A stretch of 64,000 nt of DNA from Candidatus Aenigmatarchaeota archaeon (GTDB lineage Archaea > Aenigmatarchaeota > Aenigmatarchaeia > CG10238-14 > SCSR01). The position numbers and the translations under genes were made by a program. Shown piece by piece: positions 1-10,562 of the stretch. The number at the start of each line of letters is the position of its first letter. Within the stretch, counting starts at the first letter, position 1. Where the stretch lies: the NCBI GenBank assembly GCA_016181005.1, contig JACPAE010000002.1:124001-188000 (forward strand), read 5' to 3'. The notes under the pieces were generated by a model that was not told the DNA's origin, searched no databases, and was given only the letters and a program-made list of their open reading frames with translations.

Positions 1-2341
1 AAATGAAGATTGGATGTTTCTTGAAAAGCTGATTATTCTTTGCGAGATTTCTGTGAAATCCATGGCATTTGTCGCTAATCTTACATTGGTCAACAATGTC
101 ACTATGTTGTCAGTTAAATCAATGGCCAGAGTCGACGATATATTTGTGATAACGCTTGCCACTGCAGTTATTCTTTCAGTAATTGAAAGAGACTGGGAAA
201 CAGCTCTAATGAATGAGGCTAATCTTTGTGCGGTTTCTGAGAGGTCTATGGATTGGGTGATCTGTACAGCTTCTGTGAGGTCGAATGATTGGGTTATGTT
301 TCTAGGTATCCTCATAAAAGCCTGAATGGATTCTGCCAGATCGATAGACTGGGTTATGCTTCTGGCGAAGGATGCAAGGCGGGTCATGGCATCAGTTATG
401 TCGAGGGATTGGGTGATTTGGAATACACGGGTGGTGAAGGTTGAGATCGAGTCTGCCAGATCGATAGACTGGGTTATCGAATATAGACGGGTAACGAATG
501 CCATGATGCTGTTTGTCAGGTTTATTGAATTCGTGAGGCTGCGGATGAACGAGACTAGATTTGAGGTTGTTTCTGTAAGACCTATCTCGATCGTGTTTAG
601 TCTAATATTTGCCAGTAAATAGGTGATATTGTCAGTAATATCAAGAGATTGTGTTACTGAACGTGGAAAAGATTGTAAAGCAGCTGCAGTTATTCTTTCA
701 GTAATTGAAAGAGACTGGGAAACAGCTCTAATGAATGAGGCTAATCTTTGTGCGGTTTCTGAGAGGTCTATGGATTGGGTGAAGATCGATAGACTGGGTT
801 ATTTGCGCCAGCCTTGTGGTGAAGGTTGAGATAGAGTCTGCCAGATCGATGGATTGGGTTATGCTTCTGGCGAAGGATGCAAGGCGGGTCATGGCATCAG
901 TTATGTCGAGGGATTGGGTTATGCTTCTGGCGAAGGATGCAAGGCGGGTTACTGACTCTGCGAGGTCGAATGATTGGGTTATTGCCATAACTCTTATTAT
1001 CAAGGCTTGTGTAGCATCGGTCAGATCGAAAGAATTGGTCAAATAGCGTGTATAAGACGAAATTGATGATATTCGATCGGCTACAGTAATTGAAAGAGTA
1101 CTAGTTCGACTGATAAGAGGTACAATTACTGTATTTGTAATTCGCTCTGTCAAGCTGAACGACTGGGTTATGCTTCTGGCGAAGGATGCAAGGCGGGTTA
1201 CTGACTCTGCGAGGTCGAATGATTGGGTGATTTGGAATACACGGGTGGTGAAGGTTGAGATCGAGTCTGCCAGATCGATAGACTGGGTTATTTGCGCCAG
1301 CCTGATAGCGAATGTAGTTACGGTTTCTGCGAGGTCGAACGCCTGGGTAATTTGGCGTATGTATGAAGAGAGTGCTGCTATACGTTCTGTCAAATCAATC
1401 GACTGGGTCGTTTGGCGCAGGTACATGATTAGGGAGCTCATTGTCTCTGATAAATCTAACCCATTAACCGCATTTCTTATATTTATAAAAATAGACCCCA
1501 CTCTGTCCGTGGTTAAAAAAGAAGCGGTGCTAGTTCTTCCTACAATAGCTGATCTCTGATTGGGTGCAGTTAAAGTGAATGAGCTTGTTGATGCTCTGGT
1601 CAAGGCTTGTATAGACTCTCGTGTTTCCGATAAATCCAATCCGTTTGTTAGCCTTCTGTTGAAAGATATAAGTGCTGGTGAATTTGGTGTTAATGTTATG
1701 GCATTGGTTGCAGTTCTTTTTTCTGTTGCCCCAGCTGGCGTATAGTCTACAGTGACATTAAACCAGTCTATACGGCAACCGTCGGTTGATTCAAACAGTT
1801 CTCCTGCCGACATTACAGAAAGATTACCAGATGCATCAATAATATTTAGGGCTTGGGCATTGGTGGTGAAATTCATCATTCGTGTAACTTCTGTTTCAGT
1901 CGTATCTGTTGTTTGAGTCCACGCACCATTAGTGAAATTGGCGACTAGATTCTGGCATTCTTCATTATTTGTCGTCTGGGGGAATTCTTGCTGCTCAATA
2001 TAAACAGCTATCCAGTTTATGGTGCTCGGAGTTTCGGCAATCGTGAAATTGGCTCTCAGAAAAGTTTCGTCGGCGGTTGATACGGTTTCACAGTAAATGT
2101 TATCTGAAGCACCCAAGCCTGTATAGCATGCCCCACTTCCATTGACACCATCCCATCCTGTTGTGAATGCAGGAGGAATTGTCATAGCTGTGCTATTTTT
2201 GTTGAAGAGATTTTGATTTATTACAGCAGATTTGCCATTCGCAGTGGAAAAGTTATAAACTGCTATAGCTGCTTCAACATCATCAACGAAGGCAAAGACA
2301 GAAAGTAAGGCAATCATTATAATGAAAATTAATCCTTTCAT
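1..2341 (-). CDS. Secreted 20-aa-repeat protein (ITQSxDLAExxxxxxxxxxx units), truncated by window start and apparently frameshifted near 782
   Basis: ORF 728..2431(-); likely start at internal Met (MKGLIFIIMIALLSVFAFVDDVEAA signal peptide) at 2341. Repeats continue in another minus frame through 1..780 (e.g. NITQSFDLTEAVQITQSIDL). Confidence 0.75.
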
Positions 2342-2586
2342 TTTCTCAGCCTCTCCCACTCTTTTTTCAAATAGCAGAGGGTCGCGGCGCCTACTCTCCG
2401 CCTGTAGACAAGACCAGCACCTTCGAGCCAAAGGATGTGCTTGGTGGCCGTCTGCCTGTGCGCATCCGTTACTTTAGCCAAATCCTCTATCGTAAGCCCT
2501 TCTGGGTGTTCTTTCAAAACTTCTACAAGTTTGTTCCTAAAATTCTCGCCATTATCACCATTACCAGACACTAAAGATATCACCAT
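2338..2586 (-). CDS. Small winged-helix/HTH transcriptional regulator
   Basis: 82 aa, LTIEDLAKVTDAHRQTATKHILWLEGAGLVYRRRVGAATLCYL; overlaps the repeat-protein start by 4 nt. Confidence 0.7.
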   Translation of the reverse strand: MVISLVSGNGDNGENFRNKLVEVLKEHPEGLTIEDLAKVTDAHRQTATKHILWLEGAGLVYRRRVGAATLCYLKKEWERLRK

Positions 2587-2765
2587 TAATGTACATCATT
2601 AATTACTATTTGTTTTGCTTCAACTTAAAGGCTCACAAGGAAGGGAAAAAGGCATTACATGCATTTAATCAGAATAGAAGCTCAAGGCTTCCTTTGAGAT
2701 AATTGATAAACTACTTTCCATAAGGGGTTAAGAATACTTTTAGTCAAGGGAATCAAATAATTATC

Positions 2766-5126
2766 ATGGGTAAGAGATTAACCTTATATGTCTTTTGCAA
2801 CATGCTTTTATTGGTTATAGTACCAAGCCTGGCTCAGAGCTATTCGCTTACTTACGAGACAGCTGGATTGGATACCTGGAACGATAGCACACAGGTTGCA
2901 AATGGAGTCACGAAAGCTCAAGTTACTCTTCCATTTTCATTTAATTTCTTCGGCACCAGCTATTCCTCGGTGTGGGTTAATGCAAATGGATTTATAGCGC
3001 CTGCTGTAGATTTAGGTGCGAATCCAACGATTGGCGAGTCGAATTTTAGAAAATCTAATATGATAGCTGTATTTTGGGGCGGAAGTTTTGAGGTTTTAAA
3101 AAATGAGTATTCCGACAGGGTAGTGTTTACATTTAATGGAAATTACCTAGGATGGCCAGTCACTGCGCAGGCTGTATTTTACAGTAATGGGGATTTTAGA
3201 TTACGCTATAGTAGTATTAACCAGGTTGTTGTTGATAATAATGCTTCGATTATCACGGGGGTCTCTAAAGGAGACGATGCAAGTTTTTATCATAATGACT
3301 GGGGTACAACTACACAAACTGCGTATTATAAGTATGTACCGCCTGCTGCTGCTACCACAACTACCGTTGCAGCTAAACTCGCCCCACAGATAATAAATTT
3401 CACTTCAACAGCGAATGTAACTAAAAGATCGCAAACAGTGGACTTTCTTTTCGGAATAAGCGATGATGTTTCAGTCGACCCCAACGCTATATCGGTATCC
3501 ATAGTTCCAAAAGAGGGAAAGAGAGTTCTAATTGGTAGCCCTGTCCTTCGTTCAGGCAACGAAAAAACAGGCGTTTACAATCTAACTTGGAAAGTGCCGA
3601 ACAATATCACTCAAGGCCTGTACGATATAAAAGTTTTTGTCTGTGATAGTGCAGGGAACTGCAACATAGCCGCGACTGCTGGAAATCTGACTATTAATGC
3701 CACCCTATACTTCAACCTTAATGATAAATTGAAGGACTCCTACAACCAGACTGAAGAGATTAAGCTGAGTGGTGAGGTGGTTGACTTCTTGAACAACAGG
3801 GTGAAAGCAAATGTGACTTTGGATTTAATTTATCCTGGCGGTAAATACACTTTTAAAAACGCAACTGAATTCGGGAGGTATGTGCTGAACTACAGAACAA
3901 GCCTGCTGGACGTGTTGGGAAATTGGACGATAGAGCTGAAAGCAACTGATGCTGATGGCAATGAAGGCACTCTTGTCAAGAAAGTAACCTTAAGGCAACC
4001 GCAGGCATTCTTTTACTACAGCGTAGTCTTCCTTTCACCTGTATCTGACGCAACTTATTACCGTGGCGAAAATGCCAGGATTTCAGTAAAAGTCCTAGAC
4101 CTTGACAAGCCTGTGGGGGATGCTGTAGTGAATTTAAAGCTGCCTACGGGCGAGTTGATACAGTTGAATGAAGTCTCTCCTGGGACAGGAATTTATCAGT
4201 CTTCGTATAGAATAAAATTCAAAGATCAGACAGGCAATTGGACTCTAGGCGTGGAAGGATTAAAGCAGACTGAAGCAGGATTGTTTGCTGGATCGAATAG
4301 CATAGGAATAAATGTCAGGCATGTGGATTTGATAATTGATATTCTTTCGCCCGATAAAAATCGCTTTACAATAAATGAAAATGTAAAAATTAAAGTAAAA
4401 GTTACTTATCCTGATAACTCGCTAGCCTCTGGAATAACTCTAAATGCAACTCCAGTGAAGAAAGCTTTGGCTTTAGTGGAAACTGAACCGGGTATCTATG
4501 AAGCAAAATACAGATTCTCCCAGCAGGATGAAGGCAGACGCTCTCTGAGAATATTTGCATTGGATCCTTACGATAACTTGGCTTTTGTTGAAAAATCTAT
4601 TTTTGTCGTACAGCCGACTATAGTCGATTTTCTTATGCAGCTGTGGTATATAACAGTCCCGGGCATTGGAGTGGTGCTGTATTTAGTTGCGCGCACAAAA
4701 TCTCCGACTATCATGCTGAAATATTACAATCAAAGGCTGAAAAATCTGGAGAATCTCAAGAAATCCACACAGGAAAAATATTTTGTGGGGGACGGCATAG
4801 ACGAGCCAACATTCAGAAGATTGGTGCAGGATACTGATAGGAAGGTTATAGAAGTCAAAACAAAAATAAAAGATTTGGAAGCTAGAATAGTGCAGCAAAA
4901 ACAGACAGGTATTCCGGAGATTAAGGCTGTAGGAACCACTTTCTCGAATCTTAATCAGAGCTTGGAAAAGTTGGTGAGAGTGTACAAAAGGGGGGTAAAG
5001 GATGCAGCTGGAAAAAAGGAGCAAAAGAAAGAAGAGAAAGCTGATGAAAAGGCAGCGGAAAAATCAACTAGACAAAAAGGGAAAGAAACAGCTGATTTAA
5101 AGTCAAGCAAGAAGAAGGAAAGCTAA
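2766..5126 (+). CDS. Large secreted/membrane-anchored protein with repeated Ig-like segments, a C-terminal TM and a cytoplasmic lysine-rich coiled coil
   Basis: 786 aa, N-terminal signal peptide, TM IWYITVPGIGVVLYLVA-like, charged tail. Confidence 0.7.
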   Translation: MGKRLTLYVFCNMLLLVIVPSLAQSYSLTYETAGLDTWNDSTQVANGVTKAQVTLPFSFNFFGTSYSSVWVNANGFIAPAVDLGANPTIGESNFRKSNMIAVFWGGSFEVLKNEYSDRVVFTFNGNYLGWPVTAQAVFYSNGDFRLRYSSINQVVVDNNASIITGVSKGDDASFYHNDWGTTTQTAYYKYVPPAAATTTTVAAKLAPQIINFTSTANVTKRSQTVDFLFGISDDVSVDPNAISVSIVPKEGKRVLIGSPVLRSGNEKTGVYNLTWKVPNNITQGLYDIKVFVCDSAGNCNIAATAGNLTINATLYFNLNDKLKDSYNQTEEIKLSGEVVDFLNNRVKANVTLDLIYPGGKYTFKNATEFGRYVLNYRTSLLDVLGNWTIELKATDADGNEGTLVKKVTLRQPQAFFYYSVVFLSPVSDATYYRGENARISVKVLDLDKPVGDAVVNLKLPTGELIQLNEVSPGTGIYQSSYRIKFKDQTGNWTLGVEGLKQTEAGLFAGSNSIGINVRHVDLIIDILSPDKNRFTINENVKIKVKVTYPDNSLASGITLNATPVKKALALVETEPGIYEAKYRFSQQDEGRRSLRIFALDPYDNLAFVEKSIFVVQPTIVDFLMQLWYITVPGIGVVLYLVARTKSPTIMLKYYNQRLKNLENLKKSTQEKYFVGDGIDEPTFRRLVQDTDRKVIEVKTKIKDLEARIVQQKQTGIPEIKAVGTTFSNLNQSLEKLVRVYKRGVKDAAGKKEQKKEEKADEKAAEKSTRQKGKETADLKSSKKKES

Positions 5127-5137
5127 ACGGTGATTAA

Positions 5138-5905
5138 TTGGAAGAAAAGAAAAAATCAGAAGGGGGAAAAACAAACAGAGTTAGAATCGGTGTACAAGGC
5201 TTTGATGAGTTAATTGAAGGCGGTGTTGAAAGAAATAGCGTTATTTTGGTGGCGGGTGGTACTGGAACCGGAAAAACAAGTTTCTGCACGCAATTTCTCC
5301 ATTATGGAGCGCATGAAGGTGGAAAAGGTCTTTACATAAGCTTTGAAGAACCTCCTGAGCAAGTGTTGAGGCACGCCAATTCATTCTGCCAAGACTGCAA
5401 AGTACATCCTGAGAAGAGCAACATAATATTCCAAAAAGTTGATGTTTACAGGATAGCTAAAGCGGTTGAGGCTTCTATACTGAAGGCCAAGGGCGAATTG
5501 CTTATAGATGTCAAAGACCTGCCGGTAATGATTCCGCATGATTTCAAGCCTGATAGAATCGTCGTAGATTCCCTTCCTGCATTGTCAGCTGTGTTCAAGG
5601 AAGAAGAATATAGGTATTTTGTTTTCAAATTCTTCTCGTTCCTCAAGTCGACAGGTGCGACAGTCCTTGCAATAACCGAAACCACACAAGACCCTAGTGA
5701 ATTCAGCAGAAGTGGTATAGAAGAATTTCTTGGCGATGGTGTAGTTGTTCTATATAATATCAAGCAGGGAGACATCAGGGCAAGGGCTGTAGAAATTTTA
5801 AAGATGAGGGGAACTAGGCACAAGGAAAAGATTGTGCCGTTTAAGATAACGGACAAGGGCATTGAAGTCTATCCAGACCAGAGCATATTGATGCAAGTAG
5901 AGTAA
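5138..5905 (+). CDS. KaiC/RecA-superfamily ATPase
   Basis: GTGTGKTSFCTQFL Walker A, IVVDSLPALSAV Walker B; TTG start. Confidence 0.8.
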   Translation: MEEKKKSEGGKTNRVRIGVQGFDELIEGGVERNSVILVAGGTGTGKTSFCTQFLHYGAHEGGKGLYISFEEPPEQVLRHANSFCQDCKVHPEKSNIIFQKVDVYRIAKAVEASILKAKGELLIDVKDLPVMIPHDFKPDRIVVDSLPALSAVFKEEEYRYFVFKFFSFLKSTGATVLAITETTQDPSEFSRSGIEEFLGDGVVVLYNIKQGDIRARAVEILKMRGTRHKEKIVPFKITDKGIEVYPDQSILMQVE

Positions 5906-6196
5906 TCATGCGCTTTCTCTGACGCCAATTCCCTGGACTACATTGACCTGGAATGTCTGAGTCTCCCTGGTCTGGTTTTGCGTCGCGTTTTCAACAGTGG
6001 TGATGTTTGTCTCTACTTTTTCTTGAATATCGGGCTGTACTGTTGAAGGTGAAGGCTGCCGAATAACTGTGGATTCTATAGATTCTGCATTTCCTTGCGT
6101 TGCATTATCTGGGCTTGGCAGTGCATTTTCTTGGAGTGAAGAACAACCGCTAAGCAGAATTATCACGAAAATAAACAAACTAAATTCAAATCTCAT
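5906..6196 (-). CDS. Small lipoprotein
   Basis: MRFEFSLFIFVIILLSGCSS lipobox followed by a low-complexity S/T/Q-rich segment. Confidence 0.55.
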   Translation of the reverse strand: MRFEFSLFIFVIILLSGCSSLQENALPSPDNATQGNAESIESTVIRQPSPSTVQPDIQEKVETNITTVENATQNQTRETQTFQVNVVQGIGVRESA

Positions 6197-6235
6197 ATTA
6201 TGAATAATATCTTTGTTTTAAAAGCTTTGAAAAGT

Positions 6236-6865
6236 TTAGACTACCCAGATGAACCAAGTGACATTGATCTTGTCATTTATCTGCAATGTCGCAGTTGTGA
6301 ACGTATTCTGGGCGAAGAATATCTCTCTTGTCTGGTTTACAGTCGTAGTATTGAAAAGGCCAGTTGCGTTGACGTCAAGCGCCCCGCTGCCCGTATTTGT
6401 GAATTCAGCGGTAACTGACCAGTTACCCACTGCAGATGCCGCGCCTGTCTGGTTCAATCTCACAGTCCCTGATGCCCTGGCCAAACCCGAATGATCATAT
6501 TCACCGCATAAAAATGTATTTGCATGGTCTTGAGCTGGTATGCATTGGTTGCCGCCTGGTCCGCCGCTTTTGTTGGAAAGTGCTATGTCATCGATTGGGC
6601 TCAAAGTTTCTCCTTGGAATGTCAATGCAGCCAATGTCGCATTCATGCCATCATCATTGAAGAGATTAGGATTGCAATCCCATTGCGTCCATTCCGTTTC
6701 GCCCGCTCTTTGGATGTAAGTGCACTGGACAGCATGATATTCTAATGCCGTTGTACCGTCTCCTTCAGTTCCCACAGATCCCAATGGAGCAGAGAATAGT
6801 GCAAAACCCGCTACAAAAGATACTATAGCAACCACTGCAATTAGAGGTAAAAATTGAAAGTTCAT
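6236..6865 (-). CDS. Secreted, N-terminally anchored protein (pilin-like/unknown)
   Basis: 209 aa with N-terminal TM and many N-x-T/S sequons. Confidence 0.6.
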   Translation of the reverse strand: MNFQFLPLIAVVAIVSFVAGFALFSAPLGSVGTEGDGTTALEYHAVQCTYIQRAGETEWTQWDCNPNLFNDDGMNATLAALTFQGETLSPIDDIALSNKSGGPGGNQCIPAQDHANTFLCGEYDHSGLARASGTVRLNQTGAASAVGNWSVTAEFTNTGSGALDVNATGLFNTTTVNQTREIFFAQNTFTTATLQINDKINVTWFIWVV

Positions 6866-6919
6866 CTTCCCTATCTTTAATTTAATTTCCTCCCTTAAAT
6901 ACTTTTGGGGAGTTTGAAC

Positions 6920-7435
6920 CTAGTTCTGCCTGAATTCTATGTACGCGACCAAAAGCCCCAACGGTATGCTGGACGGGTCGTTTGAGAGCAGAAATGCCAC
7001 CAAAGCGAAAAGCGCTCCTATTCCCAGCGACTTGGCCAACCTTATCCAGATGTTGGGCTTTGAGAATTGCACTTTCGGTGCAGCTATCTTCATTTTTGTT
7101 TGCCTCCTTTCAATTATAATGATTACAGCAGTTAAAACTATTGTGAATGCGTAGAGAGACCAGAAAAATATGGTATTCATTGCCTTCAAATCGCCGAACC
7201 CCTGCGCATAATTGGGAAGATTAACAAGGCCGAACAGGTACGGGCTTGTGGCCCTTGTCACTTTCACTGTCACAGCCTGACCCACGCCTATCACTTCGCC
7301 GAATCCGCTTTTGCTATTGTTTGGAGTTTCCCTAACAGCCGTTAGAGTGTCCTCAAGCGAGTTTATGACATTCGCATAGATAAGAACAAGGAGAATGAAA
7401 ATCACAGGAACCGCAATCAATTTTTGATATCTCAT
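6920..7435 (-). CDS. Integral membrane protein, unknown
   Basis: 171 aa, about 3-4 hydrophobic helices. Confidence 0.55.
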   Translation of the reverse strand: MRYQKLIAVPVIFILLVLIYANVINSLEDTLTAVRETPNNSKSGFGEVIGVGQAVTVKVTRATSPYLFGLVNLPNYAQGFGDLKAMNTIFFWSLYAFTIVLTAVIIIIERRQTKMKIAAPKVQFSKPNIWIRLAKSLGIGALFALVAFLLSNDPSSIPLGLLVAYIEFRQN

Positions 7436-7509
7436 CAGATTCCCTACTGAGACTTAGTTCGCATTTTAAACTTTTTAAATGCCAGTCACTTAGATATAAC
7501 AGTGGATTT

Positions 7510-7896
7510 ATGCTACAAGACCCTTTGGCAGATGCGCTGACCGCAATAAAGAACGGCGACAGGATAGGGAAGAAGGAATGCATAGTCAAATCTTCAAAGC
7601 TGCTTGAAAGCATCCTTAAGGTAATGCAGGAGAACAACTACATCGGACAGTTCGAAAGGATGGAGGACGGCAGAGGCGGTAAGTTCAAGATTGAATTGAA
7701 GGGGAGTGTCATAGACACGAAAGTTGTAAAGCCGAGATTTTCAGTTGCGAGGGACGAGTTCGAAAAATGGGAGAAGAGGTACTTGCCGTCCAGGCAGATG
7801 GGTCTGCTGATTTTGTCGACCTCTAAAGGCGTGATGGCGCACAGCAAGGCAAAGGAGCTGAACATAGGCGGAAGACTGCTTTCTTATGTTTACTGA
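7510..7896 (+). CDS. rps8: 30S ribosomal protein S8
   Basis: DPLADALTAIKNGDRIGKKE; LILSTSKGVMAHSKAKELNIGGRLLSYVY. Confidence 0.96.
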   Translation: MLQDPLADALTAIKNGDRIGKKECIVKSSKLLESILKVMQENNYIGQFERMEDGRGGKFKIELKGSVIDTKVVKPRFSVARDEFEKWEKRYLPSRQMGLLILSTSKGVMAHSKAKELNIGGRLLSYVY

Positions 7897-7904
7897 GTGG
7901 TTTT

Positions 7905-8429
7905 ATGTACTCCAAGGAAATCAAAGTGCCCGAAGGAATTACGGTTGGTGTTGACGGCGGCAAAGTTACTGTCACGGGCCCGAAAGGGGAGTTGAGCAGG
8001 ACCTTCAAGACCGCATATGGCACCAAGATAAGTAAGGCAGAGAATAAAATTGTAGCTACGTCCGAATCTGAGAACAGAAAGGCAAAGGCGTTGGTCGGAA
8101 CTCTGGCTGCGCATATAAGGAACATGATCAAAGGCGTGTCGGACGGCTATACATACAGGATGAAAATCATATACAGCCACTTTCCAATGACCGTGAAGGT
8201 GGAGGGCGGAAAAGTTGTTATACAAAATTTTCTGGGAGAGCGGACGACAAGGACCGCGAAGATTGTGGGCAATACTGAGGTGAAGGTACAGGGACAGGAT
8301 GTTACTGTCATAGGAATAGATCCTGAAGAGACAGGGCAGACCTCGGGCAACATTGAGCTCGCAACAAGAATAGTTGGCTACGATCGACGTAGGTTCAATG
8401 ACGGCATATACATAACGGGCAAGGAATGA
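7905..8429 (+). CDS. rpl6: 50S ribosomal protein L6
   Basis: VPEGITVGVDGGKVTVTGPKGELSRTF. Confidence 0.96.
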   Translation: MYSKEIKVPEGITVGVDGGKVTVTGPKGELSRTFKTAYGTKISKAENKIVATSESENRKAKALVGTLAAHIRNMIKGVSDGYTYRMKIIYSHFPMTVKVEGGKVVIQNFLGERTTRTAKIVGNTEVKVQGQDVTVIGIDPEETGQTSGNIELATRIVGYDRRRFNDGIYITGKE

Positions 8430-8776
8430 GCATGGTGAATCCAAGAAAAAGACCGGAATTTCCAAGATGGCCGTCCAAGAGCATAAGGAGCTTGAAGCCG
8501 GCGTGGAGAAAGCAGCATGGCATTAATTCAAAGATTAGAATAAAGAGAGGGGGCAAGCAGCCTGTGCCTTCTATCAGTTATGGCGCTCCAAGGAATTTGA
8601 GGTATCTGCATCCTTCCCGCATGATGGAAGTTCGTATCCACAATGTTGCTGAACTCGGCAAGGTGAATCCGGAAAAGGAGGCTGTGAAGATTGCTTCGAC
8701 TGTAGGCGCAAAGAAGCGCAAGGAGATAATCGAAAAGTCGCAAGCGCTGAAGATAAAGGTCTTGAATCCCCGATAG
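8426..8776 (+). CDS. rpl32e: 50S ribosomal protein L32e
   Basis: FPRWPSKSIRSLKPAWRKQHGINSKIRIKRGGKQPVPSISYGAPR. Confidence 0.92.
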   Translation: MSMVNPRKRPEFPRWPSKSIRSLKPAWRKQHGINSKIRIKRGGKQPVPSISYGAPRNLRYLHPSRMMEVRIHNVAELGKVNPEKEAVKIASTVGAKKRKEIIEKSQALKIKVLNPR

Positions 8777-8857
8777 AAAATCCGCTACTCTCAATTCTAT
8801 ACTCCACTCTTGCGAAAACATTTAAATCCTACTTTTCAGAATTAATCAAGTGACTTT

Positions 8858-9283
8858 ATGGCAAGCGTTCAGAAAAAGCTGGCGGCAAGGGTGTTGAAGA
8901 TTGGGCAGTCCAGAATATGGCTTAACCCGGAAAAGATGAAGGACATTGAAAAGGCGATAACAAAGTGGGACATAAGGAAGCTCGAGAAGAAGGGCGACAT
9001 CAAGGAATTGCCGGAGAAGATAAGAGGACCTTCTAGAAAAGGAAAGGGCAGGAGGAGAGCAGGCAGCAAAAAGGGGAAGAAATACGCGATTATATCGAGG
9101 AAGAGAAGGTGGATAACTGCCGTGAGGCCGCAGAGGAGGATGATAAGGGACTTGAAAGCGTCTGGCCAGCTGGAAAACTCCACCTATAGAAAATTATACA
9201 AACTGATCAAGGGCGGCATGTTCAGAAGCAGGTCGCACTTGAAGCTCTATATAGAGCAGAACAGGATGCTAAAGGTCGAGTGA
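8858..9283 (+). CDS. rpl19e: 50S ribosomal protein L19e
   Basis: QKKLAARVLKIGQSRIWLNPEKMKDIEKAITKWDIRKL. Confidence 0.95.
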   Translation: MASVQKKLAARVLKIGQSRIWLNPEKMKDIEKAITKWDIRKLEKKGDIKELPEKIRGPSRKGKGRRRAGSKKGKKYAIISRKRRWITAVRPQRRMIRDLKASGQLENSTYRKLYKLIKGGMFRSRSHLKLYIEQNRMLKVE

Positions 9284-9287
9284 TTTT

Positions 9288-9803
9288 ATGAAATTGTCTC
9301 CGAGATACAAAATGCCGTTCAAGAGAAGGCACGCCTACAAGACTGATTACAAGAAAAGGCTGAAGATGCTCAAGTCGAAACTGCCGCGGCTTGTTGTGAG
9401 GAGAAGTTTAAAGTACATTACAGCTCAGATCGCCGAATACGAAAACAAGAGCGACAAAATAAGAGTGGCCGCAACCAGCAGGGAACTGAAGAAGTTGGGC
9501 TGGGAGTTTGCGTGCGACAACCTGCCTGCGGGATATCTGACAGGACTGCTGATCGGCAAAAAGTCGCTGTCTAAAAACATAACACAGGCTGTTTTGAACG
9601 GTGGTCTTTATCCTTCCGTAAAAGGTTCGAGGATTTATGCTGTCGCCAAGGGAGCTATTGACGCTGGGTTGAAAGTTCCTGTTGATTCCGGAGTTATGCC
9701 TAGCGATGACAGGATAAAAGGCGGGCATATCAGCCACAATGAGAAATTTAAGAAGATGCCTGAGGAATTTGAAAAGGTTAAGCAGAGGATTTTGGGTGGA
9801 TAA
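9288..9803 (+). CDS. rpl18: 50S ribosomal protein L18
   Basis: YKMPFKRRHAYKTDYKKRLKMLKSKLPRLVVRRSLKYITAQI. Confidence 0.95.
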   Translation: MKLSPRYKMPFKRRHAYKTDYKKRLKMLKSKLPRLVVRRSLKYITAQIAEYENKSDKIRVAATSRELKKLGWEFACDNLPAGYLTGLLIGKKSLSKNITQAVLNGGLYPSVKGSRIYAVAKGAIDAGLKVPVDSGVMPSDDRIKGGHISHNEKFKKMPEEFEKVKQRILGG

Positions 9804-10559
9804 ATGAAGGCAGAGGAAGTTAAGAAAACAGAAGAGCAGAATGAAGTTCCTACAGAAGTGCCGGTTGTTGCACCAGAGAACGTGCCCGTGACTACGGAAA
9901 TTCCTCCATCGGAAGAGAAGGGAAAGGCCTGGACGCCGAAGACAATCCTAGGCAGGCAAGTCCTTGACGGGACGATAAAATCTATCGACGAGATTATTTT
10001 ATCCGGCAGAAAAATCATAGAGCCGGGAATTGTCAACCATCTTGTGCCGAACCTGCAGAGCGAACTTTTGCTTATAGGCGGAAGAACCGGGAAGGGCGGG
10101 GGCATTCAAAGGATTCCGATCAGGATAACTGCAAAGATGCACCGTTCAGGCAGGAGATTCAGGACGTCGTCAATGATGATTGTTGGAAATGGCGACGGGC
10201 TTGTTGGCGTAGGCAGGGCCTCGAGCAGCGAACCCAGGACTGCAATGGAAAAGGCGCTTAACAAGGCGAAGATAAGCATCATAAGGATAAGGAGAGGCTG
10301 CGGGGACTGGGAGTGCGGCTGCGGCACCGAGCATTCGATTCTTTTCAAGACAAAGGGCAAGTCCGGCAGCGTACGTGTCGAGCTTCTTCCTGCGCCGAAG
10401 GGAGTCGGACTAGTTGCGGATAACGAATCGAAGAAGATCTTGAAGCTTGCCGGCATCAAGGATGTCTGGGTGAGGACGTTCGGCAACACTGCGAACAGAA
10501 TCAACCTGATTTATGCGATGTTTGATGCGTTGAAGAATCTGTATGTTTACGAGAAATGA
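9804..10559 (+). CDS. rps5: 30S ribosomal protein S5 with acidic N-terminal extension
   Basis: GDGLVGVGRASSSEPRTAMEKALNKAKISIIRIRRGCGDWECGCG. Confidence 0.95.
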   Translation: MKAEEVKKTEEQNEVPTEVPVVAPENVPVTTEIPPSEEKGKAWTPKTILGRQVLDGTIKSIDEIILSGRKIIEPGIVNHLVPNLQSELLLIGGRTGKGGGIQRIPIRITAKMHRSGRRFRTSSMMIVGNGDGLVGVGRASSSEPRTAMEKALNKAKISIIRIRRGCGDWECGCGTEHSILFKTKGKSGSVRVELLPAPKGVGLVADNESKKILKLAGIKDVWVRTFGNTANRINLIYAMFDALKNLYVYEK

Positions 10560-10562
10560 TAT

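Noticed and set aside
1-1400. CRISPR-like periodicity
   Set aside because: 60-bp degenerate contiguous repeats encode a 20-aa protein repeat; no uniform repeat/unique spacer pattern
14-1745. Plus-strand ORFs in the repeat region (14..325, 326..622, 623..829, 816..1046, 1170..1559, 1560..1745)
   Set aside because: Antisense shadows of the minus-strand repeat protein
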